64,000 nt of DNA, from positions 496,001 through 560,000 of the forward strand of contig JAIUPT010000010.1 of assembly GCA_022315425.1 (NCBI GenBank). Reading direction: 5' to 3'. Origin of the DNA: Pseudevernia furfuracea (taxonomy: Eukaryota; Ascomycota; Lecanoromycetes; Lecanorales; Parmeliaceae). Below the pieces are notes generated by a model. The model was not told where the DNA came from and searched no databases. It was given only the letters and a program-made list of their open reading frames with translations. This document shows, piece by piece, positions 10,087 to 21,029 of this stretch (its first letter is position 1; each line of letters begins with the position of its first letter). The translations under genes were made by a program, and so were the position numbers.

Positions 10087-13000
10087 TTCTCATTGATTTA
10101 TTTTCTGTAGTCTCAAGTCACTGAGTTTCAGCATTGCAATGAACTCAGCGAACTTTTCTGAAGTCAGAGACTTTGTTAGATCGTCTATCATCATTTCCTT
10201 CGTTGAAATATAGTTATATTTGAGTGTTTCATTAACAATCAACTCTCTGACGAAGTGATAGCTGACGTTGATGTGCCTGGTACGTCGATGATTAACAGGG
10301 TTCTTGACCAGGGCTATGACGTTCTGATTATCATCGTGTATCATCGTAGAATCGCCTAGATTCTGATTCAATTCAGTCATAAGAAAACGAATTCAGACGG
10401 CCTTCTGGGCAGTGTCCGCTGAGGTTATATATTTCGCTTCAGTGATACTCTTTATTACTGATTTCTGCTTGATGAATCATCAGCTGATTGCTTTCTCATT
10501 TAGCGTGAACATATGATCCGCTATAGATCTAACATAGTCTTAATCGTCGACTCAATTAATATTCGTGTATTCACACAATGAGGTTTCGACTCCTTCATAA
10601 ATGATGTCGCGATTTCGCGTATCGATTAGATATCGAAGAACTCGCTTGAGAGTCTTTTAGTGAATCGCTATTGAGTTAACGTTGAATATACTAAGTTTAC
10701 ATATAGCATAGACGATATTCGAACGCGTCTTGATTATGAGATACATCAGCTAATCAACATCTAACTTGTAGACGATGACGTCAGCTGAATTAGTCTGATA
10801 CTTCTTTATAGTCTTCAAGAGGGTCGTATTTACGTTAATCTTCATTAAGATACTTTGTGAATTTGCGTCAGTTATTTGATGAGCTTTTAACATATTCTTA
10901 ACATGATCTAACTAACTAATTTTAATCGTTTTCTAAGCACGGTTTCGTTTTATTCTTATGCTCAGATAATAGATGTATAAGTCTAAATTCGTAATCTTGA
11001 ATCGTTTATATAAGTTTCTTTTGATTCAGTCAACAAGGGAACGCAGTTCAATAATATGAATATTATTCACATAGATAGTTACGAAGATTATTTCTTAATT
11101 AATCTTGTACAGAAAGAGATATACGTCGAATTAAGATCGAACGAAACTTAGACTAAGCAAGAACTCAGAAAGAGTTTCGTATCACTCACGAGATGACTGC
11201 TTGAGATCATATAGGGCCTTCAGAAGCAAGCACACCTTGTCAAGATTCTTAATAAAGTCAGTGAGCTATTTTATATAGATTCTTTCTTTGACACCGATAT
11301 ATAGAAAAGTCGTCACAATATTTACTAGGTTCACTTTTTAGTCGTACTTGACTGCGAGTGTTAGAAGAATATTGAAGGTCGTTGACTTGATCACTTTAGA
11401 ATAGATCTCGTTGTAGTTAATTTCTTCTCGTTGAAGAAATTCTTTGACTACTCAGCGAGTCTTAAATCTAACGATCTTGTCGTCAACTTCGAGCTTCTTC
11501 TTGAAGACTCAGCGATCTCTGAGTATCGAGCGATTGTTGAATAATAAAAAGACTAGATTTCAGATCTGATTGCTCTTCAGCGAATCTCATTCGACCTGTA
11601 TTGCTTTCAGTCATTATTCTCTCTCGAGGTCATTGATAGCTTTCTTATAGATCAGCGACTCGTTATAGTCACTCATAAGGGCGTGAGCGATGATCACCTT
11701 GACGAATTCTTTGATGTGAAGCTTTTGATAGTCTTTTCGATTATATTTTATTGAATAACGAAGTCTCTCGTCTCGTAAATTTAGGTTCTCGTTGTTAATT
11801 TGTTTCTAAATTATCTTCGCAGACGAAAGTTTAGTGATCGAGTCAACTTCGAGATCTTATAGATTCTTATTTTCTGAGATTTCTTTTATAAAACCCTGAG
11901 ATGCTTCAAGAACGTCTTCGAAATAGAGATTAAGATTTCTAGAAAGTGAAATGGTGATCACGTTCTTATTCTCCTTGTTCGACACGTCGTCTCAGTTCTT
12001 AATAGACACGTCTAAAGGCGAGGCGAAAGGCTCAAGTTATCTTCAAATAACGTCACGTCGCCGAAGCAATTTGTGATTTTTGACGTCTCACAGTCGATAT
12101 TAATTGATTCTCTTATAGTCAAGAAAGACATATCTAAATTCTCTAGACGACATCTTTTCTCGTTGCTTAGTCTTATAATCGTATACGTAACACATTAGAT
12201 CAAAAGAGTGTATACGAAAGAGATTTGATTTAACTTTGTACAGAGTCTCATGAGACGTCTTATTTAGTGCTGAGGTGAGCGATCTATTTATCACATATAT
12301 GATCGTTCGAAAGGTCTCAGCTTATAGCGCCGCTGATAGTTCTGCTGCAATTAGTTGAGCACGGGCCCTTGTCAGCAGTATATCATTGATACGCTTATTT
12401 AGTTCGTTTTGCTCTGAACAGTCTGACATAGTCAACTTCTAAATAATTCTCATGAACTTTAGTCAGTTCCTTGTCTTCTCTGAGTTATACTTCTTATTAT
12501 TATCTAATCGAATAATGCGAGAGATAATATTGAATTGAGTCTGAACGTACTTCACGAAGTTCTTTAGTTCGAGAAGTGCTTGATTCTTTGTCTTTAGAAA
12601 GTTCACTCAGCGATATCGAGTGTTCTAATCAGTTAATGTTAAGACGTATTTGAGGTCTTTAATGGTCAATAAAAGACTATCTTTGCCGTCAAGAAGGTCA
12701 GTATAAATTCGATAAAATGAGTCGTTCACTGCTGACATGAGTTCTCTACTAGACGTCTTATGTTGCTTAGCGAGAGCATATGACTCACAGAACTTCTTCT
12801 TGATTGATCTCACGACTTTCATTTCTGTTATCATTGCTGAAAGTCTAACGACGTCGATATAATTCAGATAATCGAGCGTCTCATGTTAGAATTTGACTGA
12901 GATCTTCTTATGAGAACGTTTTGTCGTTATTGTCATATGTCTCGTTATATTCTTGATCTTCATATTCTCAGCATCGCTGAGACGAAGTTTGAATAGTGTG

Positions 13001-14418
13001 TTGATGAGTGCATCTTTCATAATGATGTTATTATCGTCGTTAGTTACGATTAGTCGTTTCTTGACTGCATCGAAGGAGAGTTCATTGCGAATCAGAATAT
13101 CAAGAGATAGCAAATTAATGTTTATCTCTAAACAGAAATGAACATTCTTAATAAACAAACGATATTCTTCGTCGTTGTCATCGTCATTGATGATTAGAGT
13201 ATTCAGTTAAATGATTTCTCTGTGTGTTATATACACTGTTTCTTCGTCACAGATCTTCATCTCAATTAATTCGTTCAATAGGGTTGAATCTTCGCGATAT
13301 TAAATTATGAAGTATATGTAATGTAAGAAGGCTGCGGAGTCAAAGTAGAAGTCAAGGTTCTTAATGCTGACGTTTATAACACAGTAGGTCTTTTTCTTCT
13401 CTTTGTTCTTGTTCTTATTCTTGTTTTCAAACTTCTTCTTCTGAAATTCGATCAGCCTGTCTTTGTTTTTGTCACGTCAGACCTGGTTAGTCTTTTCTGA
13501 GTGAGTCATTCAGCAGTCTCCTTCATGAAATTAGTTATATTCGTTACACTTGATTCTCTTGCCTTCGCCTTTCTCTTGAGACTTCGACTTGAAATTGAAG
13601 TTGACGTTGAAGTTAGTCGAATTTGCCTTTTCAGCGGCCTTTAAGATCTTGAAATTAAATTGATCAATGATCAAAACCTTCTGTCTCCGCTCCCTATTTA
13701 AAACCCTCTCGCACATATCGTCAAAGTCAGATTTCAGAGATCTTTCGTTGACGTGTTTGTTACGAAAGTTGATAACGATTTCGACAAACGAGTTATAAAA
13801 TAATGAGAGATTATATAAGAATGTTATCGTTACGATTTATTGTGAAATAATCGAATTTAGCTTTATAAGCGAGACTTTGATCTTCTTAATGATTTTCACT
13901 CAATTCGTTATATTCTTATAATTGTTTAAAATCGTACGACTTATAATACGTCATAGAACCTTTCTTAAGATATATTCTTTGAATTTGTATTGATTTCTGA
14001 GTCGTTGAATCATCTAATAGACATCTAATATATCAGCGATATGAGTTAGTTCTTCTAATTTCAGCGAGAAACGAATACTATCGATAATGTACTTATTGAC
14101 TGTCTTTTAATAGACGATTCTTTCGCTAAATGCCTTATCTGTTTTCTTATTTATTTAAATAGATATCGTGTCGTGTTCGATTAGAACATTATCGATGTTA
14201 GTTATTTTACACATATCAAGAATAAAGTTATATTAGTGATCTCAATTCTTGACCTTATTCAGCATTGAAATGATGTAGCTTGTGCTTGATGATGTAAATG
14301 TAAAAGATCTGTTTTTATATAGAAAGATCTTTTCGATTATAGTTAAGACTTTCTCTGATTGCTGCTTCGGAGGGAGCGTTAGTTTATTAATGTTCTGTTG
14401 TTCGGTTTGTTCAGACAT
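10087..14418 (-). pseudogene. Gag-pol of outer copia element, heavily mutated
   Basis: Pieces read in the copia order on the minus strand. A gag start lies at 14418 (MSEQTEQQNINKLTLPP). A basic stretch ending in a zinc-knuckle-like CNEYN is at 13531-13716. Protease and pre-integrase pieces are at 12625-13158. The integrase C-terminal region is at 12100-12294 (YVYDYKTKQREKM..FLDYKR), and the RNase H end at 10090-10380 (DDNQNVIALVKNP, then TRHINVSYHFVRE, ending DLTKSL). Stops occur every few dozen codons and no long frame survives. Base composition is skewed: GG/CC are rare and CG common. The protein could not be made. Confidence 0.85.
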
Positions 14419-14477
14419 CGTCTAGATCAGCAAGGTACAGGGTGGGCTGAGTGGGTTGGGTATGCTTGAAAAGAGTG

Positions 14478-14610
14478 TGTTAGAAAATGTGGCAAACAGT
14501 TCTACTAGCTAGTGGCTTGGCACGGCACTCATATACATGTATTCTACCTTCCTACATAGACACTACTTAGTCCACTCAATATCAGTCGTCTAGACCCTCT
14601 TTATTCAATA
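14478..14610 (+). repeat. 5' LTR of nested element
   Basis: Starts TGTTAGAAAATGTGGC and ends TTCAATA; the canonical CA end has become TA. Pair of 16539-16671. Confidence 0.9.
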
Positions 14611-14622
14611 GGTTATGAGCTC
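14611..14622 (+). other. Primer binding site, half-tRNA-iMet type
   Basis: GGTTATGAGCTC immediately after the 5' LTR. It is complementary, with one change, to the anticodon arm of initiator tRNA-Met (GGGCUCAUAACC, anticodon CAU). This is the internal site used by Drosophila copia, not the usual tRNA 3' end. Confidence 0.7.
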
Positions 14623-14931
14623 GGTTGCATTAGCTTCTAGGGAGTGACTCCGTGTCGTACAGATCGAACACGTTATTCGTCAGTCGAGGGAGGAGTGTTA
14701 CTAACTGACACATATCTGGTCTGCGAGGCATTATCGACTATTCGACCGTCGATCGAAGGAGGAGTGTTACTAATCGACGTGAGTTGAAAAGATCATAGCT
14801 GACGAGCTTGAGTACGTAACTATGTCGTCGACGGACGTCTACATAGATCAGGGAAACGCATATTTAAATACCCTACAACATCGAGTCTTCTCATTAAATC
14901 AACACCCAAATTCTGATACTCAGCCGTTATT

Positions 14932-16155
14932 ATGAGTTCAATAATCGAGTTCTACTTCAAGCATAAGCTTCTTATTCTCATTAAGACAAATGCCCGTCAG
15001 TGATTTAGTCAAGCAAAGACTATACTAGAGGTCAAAGATATCGAATATGTTCTTATCGTCACACGAGAAGTCTATGTCTATGTCGGTTTCAATCTTTCAC
15101 TTAACGCGGTTCAGCTGAGAGAATTCAAGAAGAACGACGTCAATGCTCGTCTCATTATCTTACAAGGTCTCGACGAGTTTAGTTAAAAAGATGTGAAAGA
15201 AATGACAAACATCAAGGCAATATGAGAACATCTTCAGAGCAAATTCAAGGACAAACAACCTACGACTGATCTGGCAATTCTACGGGATTTGACAAACTAC
15301 ACTTTCACGGAAGATTAGAAGATTTCTGAGGCTTGGAATGACATCAAAAACAAGAAACGTCATCTAAGAGAGATCAACCCTGATGTGATCAAGGCTTTTT
15401 TCGAGACTCAGTGCTTTCAAATCCTTCTGAACTCCCTTCCCGAAGCCTACACGTTATTAACTGACAGTCTTATGACTTTCTCCTTCAGCTCGAACGAGAA
15501 GCTTCAGAAGCTTATGAACAAAGAAGACACTCTCACAAACTCCGATATTACTGTAATGACTGCATATCGAAAATCCTTTAAGGCCTTCTGTTTTCTTTGT
15601 CACGGTACACATCTCGTGGCTCAGTGTCCAGAGCTCTTCAAAGCACAGATCTACATTAAGAAGGAATTGACGAGAGTCAGAAGCAAATCTCGAAGCAAGA
15701 GTAGAGACAGAAAGAATCGTCGTTATAATCATCGTCATGACTCTTCCTCCGATTCTGACTCTACATCCTCAGAATCATCGTCAGAGAGCGAGAATAACAA
15801 GAAGAAGAAGAAGGAAAAGAATATCACATTCAAATCCTCTCTCAAGAAGCCTGACAAAGAAAAGAAGAAGAAGTCCAAATCCAGGATCAAGAACCATGCC
15901 CATACCGCTGTCAGCGATACCAGTGACTCGTTCGATTCCCAGTTCACATATGCGGCCTACGGAGCATTGTCCGAAAGCGACTCGGATTCGGGACCTGATG
16001 AGGAGGAAAAGAAGGCCATGGCTTTCATTGCTGCTGCTGAGGAAGATATACCAGCTGTAAGAGAGTTATTGTCACAAACGAGAGCACGTGCGAAGGCCCT
16101 TCGTGACTCCGGAGTATCACGACAGCAGCGAGGGGCCCAATTAAGTTCTTTATGA
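14932..16155 (+). pseudogene. Copia gag with zinc knuckle, four in-frame stops
   Basis: One continuous frame from ATG 14932 (MSSIIEFYFKHKLL) to the stop at 16155, about 407 codons, broken only by four stops, all upstream of 15385. Two are TGA at positions where gag proteins carry Trp; one TAA and one TAG fit former Gln codons. The middle has the gag helix region (ILLNSLPEAYTLLTDSL), followed by a zinc knuckle CFLCHGTHLVAQC (CX2CX3HX4C), then an Arg/Ser and Lys/Glu-rich tail (SRSKSRDRKNRR) and an acidic end. The tail is unusually long and charged for gag. From 15385 on the frame is open for 256 codons. Confidence 0.8.
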
Positions 16156-16201
16156 GACTTCGACCCTAAGACAGGACTGCTACGGCCACAGGGTACTCAG
16201 T

Positions 16202-16262
16202 CAGGGGGAGTGGTTTCTGAGCAGGGGGAGTCATTGGACTGAGCACCCTGGACCAGGGGGAG
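16202..16262 (+). repeat. Three copies of a purine-tract-like 9-mer
   Basis: CAGGGGGAG occurs at 16202-16210, 16222-16230 and 16254-16262, downstream of gag. The real polypurine tract before the 3' LTR (16531-16538) has the same AGGGGGAG core. Confidence 0.7.
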
Positions 16263-16538
16263 CACTGTGCAGAATACTCGCCTAGGGACTTCAAAATGGC
16301 TCAAATCCTCCAGAAACGACATCAGGCTTATCGATAAGCCCTCCACCTCACTATTCTGCATGCATCTTTTCAACTGGCCGGTATCACTCAGGAGTCTCTT
16401 TCTCGACAACTATCTTACTAATTCTGATTATTGACGGCTTCGGAAGGTCGTCTACACTGTTACTACCTTCGATACATGTCTGCTTGCGATTCGGGTATCA
16501 CTGTCGTTGTCGGTGGCTAGGTGCTGTTCGAGGGGGAG

Positions 16539-16671
16539 TGTTAGAAAATGTGGCAAACAGCCCTACTAGCTAGTGGCTTGGCACGGCACTCACATACATG
16601 TATTCTACCTTCCTACATAGACACTCCTTAGTCCACTCAATATCAGTCGTCTAGACCCTCTTTATTCAACA
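16539..16671 (+). repeat. 3' LTR of nested element
   Basis: 133 bp, TGTTAG..CAACA, flanked by the purine tract on the left and by target duplication GAGTG on the right. Confidence 0.9.
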
Positions 16672-16728
16672 GAGTGCTTTGAATGTTAGTTTTAGGGCAA
16701 AGATTCAAATTCTATCTTCTATGTCAAT

Positions 16729-16740
16729 CGGGCTCATAAC
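16729..16740 (-). other. Primer binding site of the outer element
   Basis: On the minus strand GGTTATGAGCCC directly follows the LTR end TAACA. It is fully complementary to the anticodon arm of initiator tRNA-Met. Confidence 0.7.
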
Positions 16741-16927
16741 CTGTTATAGGCTACAGTGAATGAAGGATAGAAAGCATGTAGATCTATGATGGGATTCATG
16801 AGGTATAAGATCTCATGGATAACAAAGAAATGTTACAAACATCGGTGTAGAAGCAAACTACGACATGCAGTCGACATGCAGTCGACATGTATGGAAGAAC
16901 GCTAGAACATGTATGGAATGGCCTAGA
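16741..16927 (-). repeat. 5' LTR of outer copia element
   Basis: Plus-strand view begins TGTTATAGGC and stops after CCTAGAC, where MFS coding sequence takes over; the outermost ~11 bp seen in the other LTR are missing. Confidence 0.85.
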
Positions 16928-16929
16928 CT

Positions 16930-16967
16930 CCGTCCTCGTTCTCTCCATCCTCGGCGGAGTTTTCTTC
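16930..16967 (+). repeat. 38-bp target duplication, right copy
   Basis: Second copy of 9802-9839, one mismatch, followed by the resumed MFS reading frame (NLMLFFLS). Confidence 0.85.
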
Positions 16968-17762
16968 AACCTCATGCTCTTCTTTCTTTCCGCATCTGCT
17001 GGATTCGCCTGGGCGACCAGAGCACTTGGGTTTGCATTCTTGTTCCTTCTCGTGATCGCAAATCTGCTGAGCCGGGCTCGATTACCTGGTAAATCGATCT
17101 CACGACACAACCTCTTTCCAGACCCTAGGATCTTCAAGGACAAGACCTTCGCGGTCATGACTGCGGCTTTGTTTTTGATCGAGTGCCGTCTGGTTAATGG
17201 GCTGGGATACATGACATCCTTCGCGCTGTCGGCGTGTATTCGTCCGTCTTTGGCTTATCGGCTACTTTCGATCCTGAACGTTGGCTCTTTCTTCGGCAGG
17301 TGGGCGCCTGGGTTCCTGGCGGATAAGATCGTTAGGTTTAATACTATGATTCTTATGATTTCACTGTTTATGGTTACGACATTTGCGCTCTGGCTCCCTG
17401 CTGCGCTTGCTACTTCTCCAGCTGCAAAGGAGGGATTGATCATCGCATTTGCGTTACTTTGTGGCTTTGCGTCTGGGAGTAACATCACGCTCGGTCCTGT
17501 CTGCGCAGATCAATTGTGCAGAACAGAGGACTATGGGAGATACTTTGCATCTTGCTTTACGGTTGTTGGCATAGGGACATTAGTCGGTATCCCTATTGGA
17601 GGAGAGATACTGAAGAGGAATGGGGGAAGCTATGTGGGAATGATCACCTTCGGAGAAGTGAGCTATGCTATTGGACTGGTGCTCTTTGCTTGGGCCAGGA
17701 TTAGAGCTGTGGGTTGGGGATGGGGGAAAGAGAACTATTCTGAGATGAACAAATGTAGATAG

Positions 17763-18118
17763 GTATCAGCGTAAATAGTAGGGTACATATATAGAAGTAG
17801 AACTAGATGGTTCTATCTAGCGCCTAGAATTGCGTGCAAGGGCCTCGGCTCTCACTCGTCGCCTCAGGAGGTCCTGGCAGAGGTGCATCTTCACGGGGAG
17901 GTTGTTGGTCGAGCCTGAGACAGGTAGGGTGACCAGGTGGTGGGCCCGCGGTAGCAACTGCATTGCACTTTGCGAAGTAACTCCAGCAATAGCTCGGATT
18001 AAATCCGAGATCCGTAGCGGGCATGAGCTCCTGTTGTGATTTCTGTCACTCCCTTGCGCTACGGTCTCAACTCATCTTCTCGTACTTCGCTCACCTTCCG
18101 AGTTTTTCACGTGCTCAA
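17763..18118. other. Short intergenic region
   Basis: Between the 3' ends of the MFS pseudogene and the glycosyltransferase gene. Nothing recognised. Confidence 0.5.
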
Positions 18119-19684
18119 TTACCTGCTGTTCTTCGCTGGTGAAGCGGGTTCCTTCTTTGCCGCCCCCTCCTTCTTGGCTGGTGCTGCATCCTTTTCAGCT
18201 TGCGCTGCTTTCTTATTCGCCTCCACCATTTGCTTCTTAGCAGACACTTCTTCCTTCTCTGCGGGCTTATCCTCATCCTCAGCGGGCTTCTCCTCTTTCT
18301 TAAGTGAATCCCCTTCCTTCTGCTCCTGGGTTTGTTGCTTAGCTTTGTCCGCTGCATTCTTCTTTATCTCTGCCTCCTTCACAGCCTCCTCGGCCGGATT
18401 CAAATACAGCTCTGCTTGCTTCCCTGGCTTTGTCCCAACCTGAGCCATGATACTCTCCACCTTCTTTATTGCCATCGAAACCCCGGTCGCATTGTCCGCC
18501 TGCCGCGAGTAATAGCCCCATAATTCGGACTTCGCAATCTGCAGTTCATGTGAACTGTTCTCTGCATTATCAACATCCATCATAGTTTTCTTGGCCTTCT
18601 TCAACAAGGCCCAGTAATCATCCACCTCTTTGGGAAGGTTGGTCTTCTCGAGCTCTACCGCATACTCCTCTGGCCTATTCTCCACGATGTCCAACCACCT
18701 CCCCATCACCGTCCCCTTGCTCTCTGGCTGCCCACAGCAGTCCACACCAGCAAAGTGCAGCGTAAACGCATCGGTATCATATGGTTCTCTTGCCAGTCCA
18801 AATGAATTCCACCAGTCATGCGGTTGGTATATCACATGTTCCGCATATCCCTCTCTTTTCATTACCCACCAGAGAGCGCCTTGGTCGTAGTGCTCGAAGT
18901 GGACCTCAGGTCGTAACTGGCGCAAAGCGAGACTTTCCGAGAGCATTTGTACCGACCATTGGTGCACGCGGAATATGGCCATGCCGGCATTGAATCCATT
19001 GAAGTCTTGGCTAGCGAGAAGATGGATATCGTCGAAGTCAGAGGGGGGAAGGAAGATTGTCCAAGGGACAGCGGAGTTGAGGATTATTGTGTCTGCGTCA
19101 AACCACCTGTACCACACAAAGATCATTAGTCAAACTCCATACCTGAACATTGGGAGAGAAGCCTAGACATACACAATCCACCCCGCCCGCTTGCCGTACG
19201 GTTTGGCCATTTCGTCGATGATGAGGCCCAGAATGTAAGCGGGCTTATTGAAAAATCCTGCTTCAACAATGTCATGTCGCAGTATATGCGTAGGGACCCC
19301 CCACAGCTCCCCATGCTTGATATGTGTATCTAGGCTCCTTTCGTAAATGGCGTTGAACCTCTCGGTTTCGTATATCATGGTTGCCTGTCGCACCCTTGGA
19401 CCCCCCTCATCTGGATCGTCGACTAGGTCCCCAGAAATATTGTTCTTCGCAACCTCAGGCGTTATGTCCGCAGGTGGTTTCGTAGCGGGTGGGCTGGCCT
19501 TTGGTGGGGCTTTCGCTGCCAAAGCGCTCTGTGGAATATCCGTTGCAGTGGCATTATTCGGTTGTCTGTTGGTGAAGGAGAAGCTCGAGCGAGAAGGCGC
19601 ATATGGATGAAAGATGTAGAGACTGCCGATCAAAGTGAAAAGGAGGATGAGCGCTCGAAAAGGTGAAGAGATTTGGGCGATCAT
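18119..19684 (-). CDS. GT34 (GMA12/MNN10-type) Golgi glycosyltransferase
   Basis: Two exons, 19173-19684 and 18119-19106. The 66-bp intron 19107-19172 (GTATGT..TACAG) restores the core motif WIVWFDADTII, whose DxD (DAD) binds Mn2+ and the nucleotide sugar. Product 499 aa. An N-terminal signal anchor (ALILLFTLIGSLYIF, residues ~11-25) marks a type II Golgi membrane protein. Further GT34 motifs follow: FNAGMAIFRVHQWS and HYDQGALWWVM. The family transfers galactose or mannose (alpha-1,2 or alpha-1,6) to N-linked glycans. The last ~130 residues are a Lys/Glu/Ala-rich, probably coiled or disordered tail, longer than usual. Start is the first in-frame ATG; the frame is open ~30 codons upstream with proline-rich sequence, so a further 5' exon is possible. 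Confidence 0.9.
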
Positions 19685-20327
19685 GGTGGGCGTCGAGGGC
19701 GTGACGACCCAAGGGCGAGCTGGGATGAGACGCGGTTTAGGCCACCATGGCGGCAACTTGGGGCGAGGCTGTCAGGTGAAAAGAAGATAGACTCTTTTCG
19801 AGTGAAGTCTTGTAGTAGAGCGTGATGGGTTGAGATGAAGGAAGTTCTGAGGTCGCATGGTAGAATCTGGCAAATGCATTTCGCTTTGTATCATTAATGA
19901 TTAAACCTCCATGTAAGGAGTCGTAAGCACACTCACAGTACCTCCGTATTTCATTGCCGATTCGCGCAAAATGCGCCGAGCAGGGACTGTATTGCCGATC
20001 GGCTTAGCTTGGCTTGGCTTGGTATCAAACTCTGTGGTACTATGTAAGGTATCTAGCACCGTCTCTTACAGGTACAAAATAAACCGCATCAACGACCTTC
20101 AGGACTTTGATCCTGATCTCATTGAGATGCCGATTCTCGTGAAAAGAGTAACGGGGCCTTCGTAGAAGCTGCTGAGTAGTATATCTTAAGATTCGAAATG
20201 CATGATGTTGGATGCACGTGAACATCTCCGAATGATTGTTCGGACATGACATTCCTTGGCATCCCAGTCGCTACCTTCTTAATCCCTCCACTCCTCGACT
20301 GTATGTTCTTTGCACATCGACCCCATC
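19685..20327. other. Divergent promoter region
   Basis: Lies between the glycosyltransferase start (minus) and the truncated hydroxylase start (plus). No motif I would name. Confidence 0.4.
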
Positions 20328-21029
20328 ATGCCTGGCGAAGCACTACGTATCATCTCATCTCACCAAGTGGCATCTCAAAGTAGCGAACAGTCCTGTTACG
20401 TAACTGTCGGAGCTAATGTCTACGATATCACCTCATTTCTGGCTGATCACCCAGGAGGGGGTGCTTTGATACTCGAGTATGGAGGCAAAGATGTGTCGGA
20501 GATTATGAGAGACGGAGGATCACACGTTCACTCAAAAGCAGCCTACGAGATACTGAATGAGCGCCTTATTGGGTTTGTAGTAAACGAAGCCACCATGAAA
20601 CCAATTTCAGAATTCGCGGCTACTGATTTACCCAGCGCGGAGGACCTAACAGAGGAGACAGATCTCAGTGCCGATTACAAGTTCCTGGATCTGAACAAGC
20701 CACTACTCGCACAGCTATGGAACGGCGGTTTCTCCAAAGCCTTCTATCTCGAGCAAGTGCATCGGCCACGGTACTTCTCCCAGGGAGATTCCGCCCTGCT
20801 GTTCGGCAATTTCCTGGAACCCTTGAGTAAAGCGTCGTGGTGGGTAGGGCCACTGATTTGGCTGCCCTTGATTGTATTTGGGACATATGTGGCGGACCTT
20901 GGTATGCCGAGACACACCAGGACTGCGGAATACTGGTTAGGAGGATTCCTGTCGTGGCCCTTGGTGGAGTATGGAGTGCACAGGTTTATGGGGCATATGG
21001 ATAAGTCAGTTCTACAGCGCAGGATGTGA
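20328..21029 (+). pseudogene. 3'-truncated sphingolipid fatty acid 2-hydroxylase (Scs7/FA2H-like)
   Basis: ATG 20328. Residues ~10-90 are a cytochrome b5 domain with the heme motif HPGGG and the second heme histidine in HVHSK. Then come the Scs7-type linker (YKFLDLNKPLLAQLW, HRPRYF) and the start of the hydroxylase membrane domain (LFGNFLEPLSKASWWVGPLIW). The frame then has only the first histidine box (HRFMGH) and stops within ~10 codons. The remaining His boxes needed for the di-iron site, about 150 residues in this family, are absent, so it cannot hydroxylate fatty acids. Homology ends at ~21006, where antisense kinase sequence begins: a rearrangement junction. Confidence 0.85.

Larger units (their letters stand above)
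14478..16671 (+). mobile_element. Nested gag-only copia derivative (TR-GAG type), non-autonomous
   Basis: A 2,194-bp element with two 133-bp LTRs (14478-14610 and 16539-16671), each starting TGTTAG. The 5-bp target duplication GAGTG is perfect (14473-14477 and 16672-16676). The primer site GGTTATGAGC starts right after the 5' LTR, and the purine tract AGGGGGAG ends right before the 3' LTR. The only coding part is gag; no protease, integrase, reverse transcriptase or RNase H remains. It sits inside the outer element in the opposite direction, so it arrived later. Its LTRs differ at only five sites. Confidence 0.9.
9839..16928 (-). mobile_element. Decayed Ty1/copia LTR retrotransposon (outer element)
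   Basis: Oriented on the minus strand. LTRs are at 9839-10032 and 16741-16927. The primer binding site directly follows the 5' LTR (16729-16740), and a purine tract AGAGAGAG directly precedes the 3' LTR (10033-10040 in minus sense). Decayed gag and pol occupy 14418 down to 10087. Removing the nested element (14478-16671 plus a 5-bp duplication) leaves about 4.9 kb, normal for copia. Both outer LTR tips are incomplete: the left LTR lacks the TGTT seen at the right LTR's inner edge, and the right LTR lacks the last ~11 bp seen in the left one. Confidence 0.85.
9298..17762 (+). pseudogene. Monocarboxylate-permease-type MFS transporter split by a retrotransposon
   Basis: The 5' part is 9298-9839 (ATG MEKRPVPAEPH); the 3' part resumes at about 16930 and ends at 17762. 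The first part reads GRAAYLSLLGCFCAWMSAFG, then GTF-stop-AYLGTH-stop-LAAYSEADIGWIFSLY. Both stops (TAA, TAG) lie where homologues have Gln, so each is a C-to-T change. The second part gives the rest of the transporter: TRALGFAFLFLLVIANLL, ILNVGSFFGRWAPGFLADKI, and a PIGGEILK motif near the end. Besides the 7.1-kb insertion, the stretch between ILGG and GVFFNLML lacks roughly 40 residues expected in this family, and some 130 bp before 9790 do not match. The gene is dead. Family: MCT-like major facilitator (SLC16-type). Confidence 0.85.
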
